Positions 57,118-64,000 of a DNA stretch of 64,000 nt are shown piece by piece; position 1 is the stretch's first letter; each line of letters starts with the position of its first letter. The notes under the pieces are model-generated. The model ran no database searches. It saw nothing but the letters and a program-made list of their open reading frames with translations, and had not been told where the DNA came from. A program made the translations under genes and the position numbers. The DNA is from Norana najaformis. Lineage: Eukaryota; Annelida; Clitellata; Crassiclitellata; Hormogastridae. The DNA lies in assembly GCA_964023275.1 (NCBI GenBank), contig OZ029915.1:13832712-13896711 (forward strand). The letters are read 5' to 3'.

Positions 57118-59390
57118 CTGTAGGCAGAAAGAAGAGCACATGTATTAATATTAGTAAGTAGACAGAACAGTACATGCATTAGTACTGACAACCAAACTTC
57201 CCAGTTAATAAAATTGCTTGCTATAGCTCCTGACTTCTCTCAGTTCATGCTTACACACAGATCTACAAGTCAGTGTATGTACGACTGCAAGCAGGACAGC
57301 TAATATGAGATACAGTATTGCTATTGCTTGGTATCACCGATACTCGTGTCAGTATAACACTGAGTATTTATTACTTGCATATTGGTGATAGTTTTTCAGT
57401 CCTTAATTCAGTGATACTCAACACTGATAAGTTTATCTGTTATATGTGGTTTCTTGTTTGACTTTCAATAACAAGCTGCGATTGAAAAAGCACAATGCGA
57501 CATTGCCAGTAATTCATAAGGCTTCTCACTCCTTCCTAAAGTCTATGGTTTCGACTGTCTATCACTGCCACCAAAGGACTGACTGGCAGCATGTCATCTT
57601 GGCTATGATGATAAAACTTGCGCTAAGTTTATTAATTTGTGTACATTCGTAGCTTTGAAATTCTTTGTGAATTTAGTTAGATACTGAAATGAGTAGGCCT
57701 ACTGAAATTAACAAAGCCAAAGCCACATCTCTGCAGAGTGACTAAATTGCTTTACCTGAAGGCATCTTCAAACACATTGGTCCTAGTCAAACTGAAGAGA
57801 ATTTGGTGCCTGAAATATCTGTGCTTGAAAAGCACCAAGGGAAAATCGTGCAAACCTTAATCATGGCAAATGTTGATTTGGTAAGTTTATATTAGCATTT
57901 TAAAATGTCTACTACTTACTTACACTGAGGCAGTAATTACTGAACATTAAACAACATGCAGTTAACGTGTGCCGCATACCGATTACAGATAAGCATCGGA
58001 CCGGGCCTTGATTTTTCGGCCAGTGCTCATCTCTAGTATAGAGATATTTACATAACATGCTGCCACGTGACTTTCTTAAAAATATATTGTTATGCTCTTA
58101 AGCAAAGCATATTCTTCTCCTGGTAAGATTTGAGAAAAATGTGGATGCCTGGTGGATTTCAGGAGACTTAGAAAAGGACTCTGGAATCAGATGACCAAAA
58201 GTCACTGCAATTAGTATGAAAGCAAACCAAAAATAATGTTTCTGTCATGCTGACACACTGTCTTCTTGAAATTCTGGCTTGGATTCAAAATTTGCTAAAT
58301 TTTGAGATGACTTAAACAGAAAAAGCTACAGCCATTACTACATTTCTATTATTCACAGGTTAAGTAGCCTGTATTCTGTGGGCTAGATGCTTTCCAAGAG
58401 GAAAAGGACATTGGGTTGGAGACAGTTGCTGAGCTTTTTAGAGCAGCCTATATGTCACTGCAACTGTGTGCAACATTAGTCAAATTCTGCTTGCCGGAAT
58501 TGAGCACACGCTCGGTGAAATTTTTTCCCTTTACATATTATTATTATTACAAAGATTTTTAACACTCACAAGGTCACATATAATGCAAATCTGAGGTGTG
58601 GTTAGTCAGTTGCTAGGTGAAAAAGTTAGATATCCAGATGTTTGAAAGCCAATGAGAAATAGCGAATTTCATGCATTTCTTGAAGGAAGAGAGTTTGAGC
58701 TTCAAAGAAACATTGGTAATCGGTTGCATTCTTTTGGGGCAGCAAGTGTGGTATGCACGAGAGCCCAGGACAGTTCTGCATCATGTCTCAGCTAGAAGGC
58801 CAGTACCCGAAGATCTTAATCTTAGACAGCGAGGAGGGGCATAAGCAGAGACTAGCGACCGAAGGTAAGTAGGAGTGCTCACAGTTAGGATTTTATATGT
58901 CAAACAGGCTAGTTTACATACATCTACAAGTGCTCAGCATGCACCTTGATTGAAATGATGGTATTCTTAAATCAGGCAAAATGGTATGTTGCATTATAGT
59001 AGCTGTACAGTAAAGTATGTACGTGATGTACGTTATATCTCGTTACCTTTCAATAACTTTATTATGCCCTGTGTCTTTTTATAGAAAATAAACTTAATAA
59101 AGGTTAAATAAAAGCTCAACAAAAAGTAATGATGGAAATATTGATACTAGTATATCAATACTCAGAAAAACAGTATTGGTATAGGTATTGTCAAAACATT
59201 TACAATGATATATTGGTATTGCTATTGGCAACACATTTTCTAGTATTGTAAACAGCCCTTATTCTATGAATGTAGCTAGCTATTTATATAGCACCTTTGT
59301 TTGCAAATGTATATGTACATATGTATGCATGGCTGTACATATGTATGTATGTATGTACATACACATGTACACATGTAAAATAATAAAAGT
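57118..59390. other. RASSF upstream intron/flank with unidentified repeat
   Basis: 57310-57430 and 59130-59240 are rich in gatac/gtatc words (ttggtatcaccgatactcg; cagtattggtataggtattg), which suggests the two ends of one mobile element. Inside, 57740-57880 reads on + as LPEGIFKHIGPSQTEENLVP then EISVLEKHQGKIVQTLIMAN, and 58610-58760 as SEFHAFLEGREFELQRNI, neither of which I can identify. A (gtat)n microsatellite is at 59310-59370. Confidence 0.4.
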
Positions 59391-60250
59391 TAAGAACTTC
59401 TATAGCACCACTGTAATAATGCTCAAGGCATTAGGCAATGGTTGCTACTAAACAAAATTGGTGTTCAAGTTAAATTCCTGGGTGAATCGGGTTAACAGCC
59501 AAAAAAGGGCATCCAAGAAGACACAAAAACAGCTTAAGGAGGAAATGATTCCAGAAGAGACAAGTCTTAGTCGAGATATGAAGGCCAAAACAGACTTTGC
59601 AGGGCAAACATGTGATGGAAGAGAATTCCAGAGTCTAGGGCCAGTGACAAACACAGCATGCCTCCCAACAGCAGTCCCTGTCCACGGCATAGTCAGATTA
59701 AGAGTCAGAAGACCTGGTCGAATACAGAAAGTGTTTGGAGTCAGCATAGCATGAAGATAGCAAGACTGGCTTAAGCGTAGAGTCTAGTATATGATTAGTC
59801 AAGTCTTGAAAATTATCTGCTTTCTTAAAGGCAGCCAGTGCAATGATTTTAGGATCAGTGATGTGTTCATATTTTGGAGTTTTAATGATATCACTACCCA
59901 AAATGCCATGGACCCTTTGTAATGTCATGAAGTTAGCTTCTGAAATGCCAGTAAGAAGCAAGTTCCAAAAGTCAAGATGGCTGGAAGCCATGGCATTAGC
60001 CAAGTAAATCAGAGTGGAAAAAGGAATGTGGTGCTTAATCTTACAGATATCATGCACCTACATATAGAATTAATGTATTTCCCCGAGTGACAGTTTGAAG
60101 TCATACAATGCACCCAAATTGCAGGCTGAACAGCTGCGTTGTATAACAAAGATGCCCAGGTGGACAGAATTCACAGTTAAACTTGTTCAGCTGCCGTGAA
60201 GTTCTAAAAATGAGAAACTCAATTTTGCATGGGTTTAAGAGCAGTTCCGT
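59390..60250 (-). mobile_element. L2-like LINE, 3' fragment
   Basis: Minus-strand blocks: DICKIKHHIPFSTLIYLANA, RVHGILGSDIIKTPKYEHIT, AVGRHAVFVTGPRLWNSLPS. The tail at 59395-59450 is a cognate of atgccttgagcattattaca plus gtggtgctatagaag. Several stops. Confidence 0.82.
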
Positions 60251-60824
60251 TTCTGCCATCCAAGACTGAACTCAGTTAAAGACATCAGATAACAGAGTGA
60301 GAGAGCTGAAAGAAGAGGAATTATTGAAGGGAGTTCAACACACTTCTCTGGATGTGTTGATTTTAATTTCTGTCTTATTTTTACATAAAATTTTCTTTTA
60401 CACACTGAAATTATCATTTTGACCTGTGAATGTAATTTTCTGGATAATTTCGTCTGCCTCTGCTGCTGAGATAAGTTTTTTAAACATTTATTTCTTGTTG
60501 GTATTGTTTTATGCCCCAATTCATGTTAAGGGCCTCGACCAACCTGCATTTTCTGTAGCTCATGATCTGCAATGGTTTTAATGGTTTTAGGTCCAAGCTA
60601 ATATTGACTGACACTCTTTTTTGCCCATGAACTGAAGAACTGCTCTTTTCTTGACTAGGTCAAGCGTTTTAACAGCTGTGCGGATTTTCCTTGTTTTCCT
60701 GTGTCTTCAGTATGTTCTGTTTTGGAGTGTGGCTTAGGCCAATTTGTACTAAATGGTTCTTGGTGCTGCCTTTTCAATTCAGTCCCATGTGCTGCTGCTG
60801 TTAGTTACTTATTTAGACATTTGA
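60251..60824. other. Unassigned stretch
   Basis: Probably further 5' L2 sequence at first (a ctgaactcagttaaagacat block resembles the minus-strand RT start), then nothing recognised. Confidence 0.35.
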
Positions 60825-61140
60825 TATGGCACCTTATAAGTAACTCACAAAAGTGCTGCCAACACTAGCCTAAATGATGCTAAATGTTGTTAAGAACAGA
60901 AAGTACATCAGCAAGCAAAATAATGAACAGATAACTAGAAGAGTCACCAGTGGAAGGCTCACGCACACACATGGAGCCCAACCCACAGATTCCTATTGAC
61001 AGCTGAAAGATGACACGATGTTCAGAGTTCCTGGACCAAGTTACATTGATGGAGTACAAAGACGATAGGTGATAGGGTCTGCAGTACATGACAACACCGC
61101 CCCCCAGCAGTCCCTCATTGGTGTTAGATTTCACAGCATC
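60825..61140 (-). repeat. Dispersed repeat D, copy 3
   Basis: atggcaccttataagtaact, aatgatgctaaatgttgtta, gagtcaccagtggaaggctc and atggagcccaacccacagat follow the same order as copy D1 at 4790-5150. Confidence 0.65.
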
Positions 61141-61289
61141 AGGATATCCCTCAAACCACTGGGTCTGAGTAGAACAGGTCAAAGGATCATTGGGGGATTG
61201 ACAGTCAAAGTAACTTCAAAAACCTTTGTTGCTCCTCCTCTTGAGAGGAAATAACAGAATAAAATCCAAAATGATTAAATATGGTGGCT

Positions 61290-62260
61290 AGATGATAATA
61301 GGAGAGCTGACAAAGTTGTGCAGCAACATGTAAACAATGGGCAGAGTGCCAACAACATGGAAAGACGGCATCATTATTCCGATCCCTAAAAAGGGAGCTT
61401 TGAGTTAATGTTCAGATTAGAGAGGCATCACTCTACTGTCAATTCCTGGAAAGATCATGGCTGAGAAAAGGCTGAGACAGGAACAGGCGGGGTTTAGACC
61501 AGAGCGACCCTGCTCTGTGCAAATTTTCGCACTTAGATAGAAAATTGAGAAGACTGTAATGTGGGAGGGCCCAGTAGTGATTAACTTCATTGATTTCAAA
61601 AAGGCCGTTGACAGTGTTCACAGGGTCACTGTGGAAGAAAATGAAGAGCTATGGAATTGCAACAAAGATAATTGATGTCGCCAAGAGCTTTTATGACAGC
61701 AGTTGATGCGCTGCGAGATACAACGGAGAGGTGGGTAAGTGGTTTCAGATTGTAACTGAAGTGCATCGTGGATTTGTCATGATGATTTTGTCTTGGCTAT
61801 GGATTGGGCAATGTCAAAAGGAATGAACGGCAGTAACACTGGACTGAAACGGATAAACGGTGATAGGCTAAGAGACCTGGACTTTGTGGATGATATCGCC
61901 CTTTGGGACAGAACTTGGAAATGCATGAAAGAACTAACATCTAAAACCCAGTAAGAGCCAGTGAAAGTGGGACTCACTATCTGTCCCAAAAAGACCATAA
62001 TCATGAAGATAGGAAAATGGAATGAAATGGACAAAATCGTGATTAACGACAAGGAAGTTGAGGTCATCAATGATTTCTGCAACCTCGGTAGCGTAATAAC
62101 AGCAGACAGCAGCTGACAGGGAGGTAAAGATACACACAGTATAGGTAAATGCTGCTTTTGGGAGACTTGAAAAGATATGGAAGAACAAATGGGTGCAGTT
62201 TGAGCACAAAGATTAGTCACACCATAGCTTCTATACTCTATGGTCTTCCTGAGTGCATAC
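61290..62260 (+). mobile_element. RTE-like LINE, RT region
   Basis: Plus-strand blocks in order: TTWKDGIIIPIPKKGALS, RGITLLSIPGKIMAEKRLRQ, EQAGFRPERPCSVQIFALR, VINFIDFKKAVDSVHR, RDLDFVDDIALWDRTWKCMK (catalytic x-D-D) and NDFCNLGSVITADSS. This order fits RTE and related clades. Multiple stops and shifts. It is followed directly by L2 fragments. Confidence 0.8.
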
Positions 62261-62660
62261 TTCTGCCCCTAACTAGAATACTGCACCATGCTGCAAGACT
62301 GTGTCTTTTATTCTCATATCAAGATCATATCACATCTGCTCTTCATTCTCTATGCTGGCGTCCTGTATGTCAGAGTATCCGCTTCAAGCTGGCACTCTTC
62401 ATATACAAAGCACAAGCAAATCATCTCCCATCCTACTTGCCTTACATGGTTACACCTTGTAACTCTGTTAAAGGCCGATCCTCTTCTTCAGTCAGCATCT
62501 GCTGGAAAGTATGTTTTTCCTGGTACACATCTAGTCTTTGGCTGGTGTTCATTCACAGTTGCTGGTCCCTCCATCCGGAACTCTCTACCTCCTCATGTTC
62601 ACAACTCTCCTACTGAAAAAACTCTGGTCCGAGCCATAACTAAACACTTTAGTATCAGCA
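62261..62660 (+). mobile_element. L2-like LINE, C-terminal fragment
   Basis: RILHHAARLCLLFSYQDHIT, SALHSLCWRPVCQSIRFKLA and LFIYKAQANHLPSYLPYM in one frame; in the next frame FTVAGPSIRNSLPPHVHNS. The usual LHWLPV...AxPxxWNSLP region. Confidence 0.85.
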
Positions 62661-62934
62661 TTTAATGCCAGTTTTGCATCCGTTGCACTGGCTACCCACT
62701 GAACAAAGAATCCAGTTCAGTTTAAAATCTGTCTCAACCATCATACCAACAAATACTGCACTCGATCAATGGACTCTAGCTGTGCCTCATTCCAGAATAG
62801 TATTGGGATCTAGATCTTTTTCAGTTGCTGGTCCATGGCTTGGAATTCTCTGCCAAGTTCTATTAGTTCTCTCAGTTCCTTTAATGTCATCATGGCTTAC
62901 TTGCTCTTTTCATTACTATTTATTATTATATTGC
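62661..62934 (+). mobile_element. L2-like LINE, second C-terminal fragment in tandem
   Basis: LHPLHWLPTEQRIQFSLK, then LAVPHSRIVLGSRSFSVAGP. A separate copy, because it restarts at the LHWLP block already passed in the fragment to its left. Confidence 0.82.
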
Positions 62935-63105
62935 ACTTATTACAAGTGCAAGATCAGTAAATCTGAATCTGAGGCACATAGCATTTGCGAGTGAAGGTCT
63001 TGCTCAAGGTCCCTACATGGTAACCATCAAAGGGGAGGCATGAACTCATACTCTCCACTTTACAAGTAGAGCGCTCTAATCAATCAGCTACTGTGCCCCA
63101 CTCTA
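62935..63105 (-). repeat. tRNA-Thr-like SINE
   Basis: 63032-63099 on the minus strand folds as a tRNA: ggggcac acceptor, D arm agctgattgattagagc, six-pair anticodon stem ctctac/gtggag around ttgtaaa (anticodon TGT), then gagttcatgcc as T arm. A body and an L2-like tail (aagtgcaatataataataaa) follow to 62935. Acceptor pairing is imperfect and the tail is SINE-like, so it is not a functional tRNA gene. Confidence 0.8.
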
Positions 63106-63379
63106 TTGTGCTGTATCTTTATCTGCTGTGCCTCTTTATCCTGTCTTTTAATTCTGTCACAGTGATTATGGCTGCTGCATTGTGTTGCTTCCTTTAGTAC
63201 TGTCTATTGTTTCTATTCCTGCTCCTTACCAAATCTGATGGAGACAGATCTGTTATTGGATTTGCACCAGCATTGCTGCATTCTGGTCTCTTTTTCACTT
63301 GGCTCGAGCCAATTCATTTCACCTAGTTCCTGGTGCTGCTTTTTCAATTCAGTCATAGTGGCTAATGCTACGTGATATA

Positions 63380-63640
63380 AAAAACATTATTTTTCATCCT
63401 AGGTTGAATGTAAATTCATGTAGAACAGCTTCAACTAACCATCATGGGCTGCCTTTTGTTCCTGCTTTGGTTTCTTCTTTTGGTTGGCAATAATGAAATA
63501 AATCCTGGATCACTTGGATTTCCGAATCTATATATCAGTCAATTAAACATTTGCAATCTGCGAAATGAAGCTGCAGCTCTACACAATCTTCTTGTGAGCA
63601 TTTATCATATGGATTGGTCAGTCTTTAGCTGTTGGCATTT
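63380..63640 (+). mobile_element. L2/CR1-like LINE, ORF2 N-terminus with 2A-like motif
   Basis: The plus strand reads LWFLLLVGNNEINPGS, then LYISQLNICNLRNEAAALHN. The hydrophobic run plus xNExNPGx is a degenerate 2A-like sequence at the start of ORF2 in several L2/CR1-type LINEs, followed by the endonuclease's first strand (xLNIRSLRNK). The copy is cut off at about 63640. Confidence 0.75.
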
Positions 63641-64000
63641 TAAGCCAAGATATTTCTTTCTCTTTACCTTTCTGTAGAACCACAGGTTGAAGTAAACTCT
63701 GATGAGTAATGCCTCAGCCCTTTGTCTCATCAAGTTCTTCACCATGACATTGCAGGATAAACAGGCTCTGAGGACAATTGAAGTCTTTGACATAGCTTGT
63801 TGACCAAATATCAAAGAGCCATATTCAAGAAACAGATTGTCTCTGGCTCTCTTAAATGACACTTTTCAAAAGTTAAGTTCACTTGCAACTATTACCTAAA
63901 AGTTTCTCTCCCTTCAACTGGTCAAATCTCAGTGCACAAGCACATGACCCAATCACTGTGAGGAACCATTCATAACTGTACAGATCGTTTTTCTCTTTTC
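63641..64000. other. Unassigned right edge
   Basis: A minus-strand frame (63862-63605) partly overlaps the LINE fragment and shows no recognisable domain. Nothing else seen. Confidence 0.4.

Noticed and set aside
63032-63099. tRNA-Thr gene
   Set aside because: It folds like a tRNA, but the acceptor pairing is imperfect and it is joined to a SINE body with an L2-like tail.

Overview
The window is nuclear DNA from an animal, most likely an invertebrate. Host genes are split by long introns with GT/AG junctions, proteins match animal-only families (a CortBP2/CTTNBP2-like protein, LENG9, IQUB and a RASSF), and the space between exons is full of L2-like LINEs, R2-like and RTE-like LINEs, tRNA-derived SINEs, and hAT and piggyBac relics. 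I could not fix the phylum. There is no operon, CRISPR array or bacterial feature.

Host genes, left to right. (1) Two 3'-terminal exons of a CTTNBP2-like gene on + (1-83 and 3704-4564), the rest lying left of the window. (2) A complete two-exon LENG9-like gene on + (9398-9581, 11841-13216; 519 aa) joining an RWD domain, a DUF504/MJ1316 domain and a 2H phosphoesterase domain. (3) A complete nine-exon IQUB gene on - (37882 down to 16232; 775 aa), whose phases agree at every junction; it lies tail to tail with LENG9. (4) The last three coding exons of a RASSF1/3/5-type gene on - (57117 down to 54562), carrying most of the RA domain and the SARAH domain; its 5' exons were not found in the window.

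Between the exons, 13.2-16.2 kb and 38-54.5 kb are nearly pure repeat. IQUB introns hold most of the best-preserved mobile elements: an intronless element with an uninterrupted 567-codon ORF flanked by exact 35-bp direct repeats (16671-19206), nested L2 LINEs (19.4-25.7 kb), a piggyBac relic with TTAA ends (25780-26294), an R2-like LINE containing a ten-unit minisatellite (29.5-31.6 kb), and another L2 LINE (33.9-35.5 kb).

The most unusual structure is at 30420-30667, inside the R2-like LINE. Two 57-bp inverted arms enclose an approximately 90% identical copy of the intron 4/exon 5 boundary of IQUB, copied from only 2.5 kb away in the same gene. The second is the 567-codon element, whose 35-bp flanking repeats are much longer than the target duplications of classical cut-and-paste transposons. 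IQUB also appears to have an acidic region where the ubiquitin-like domain of its relatives should lie.
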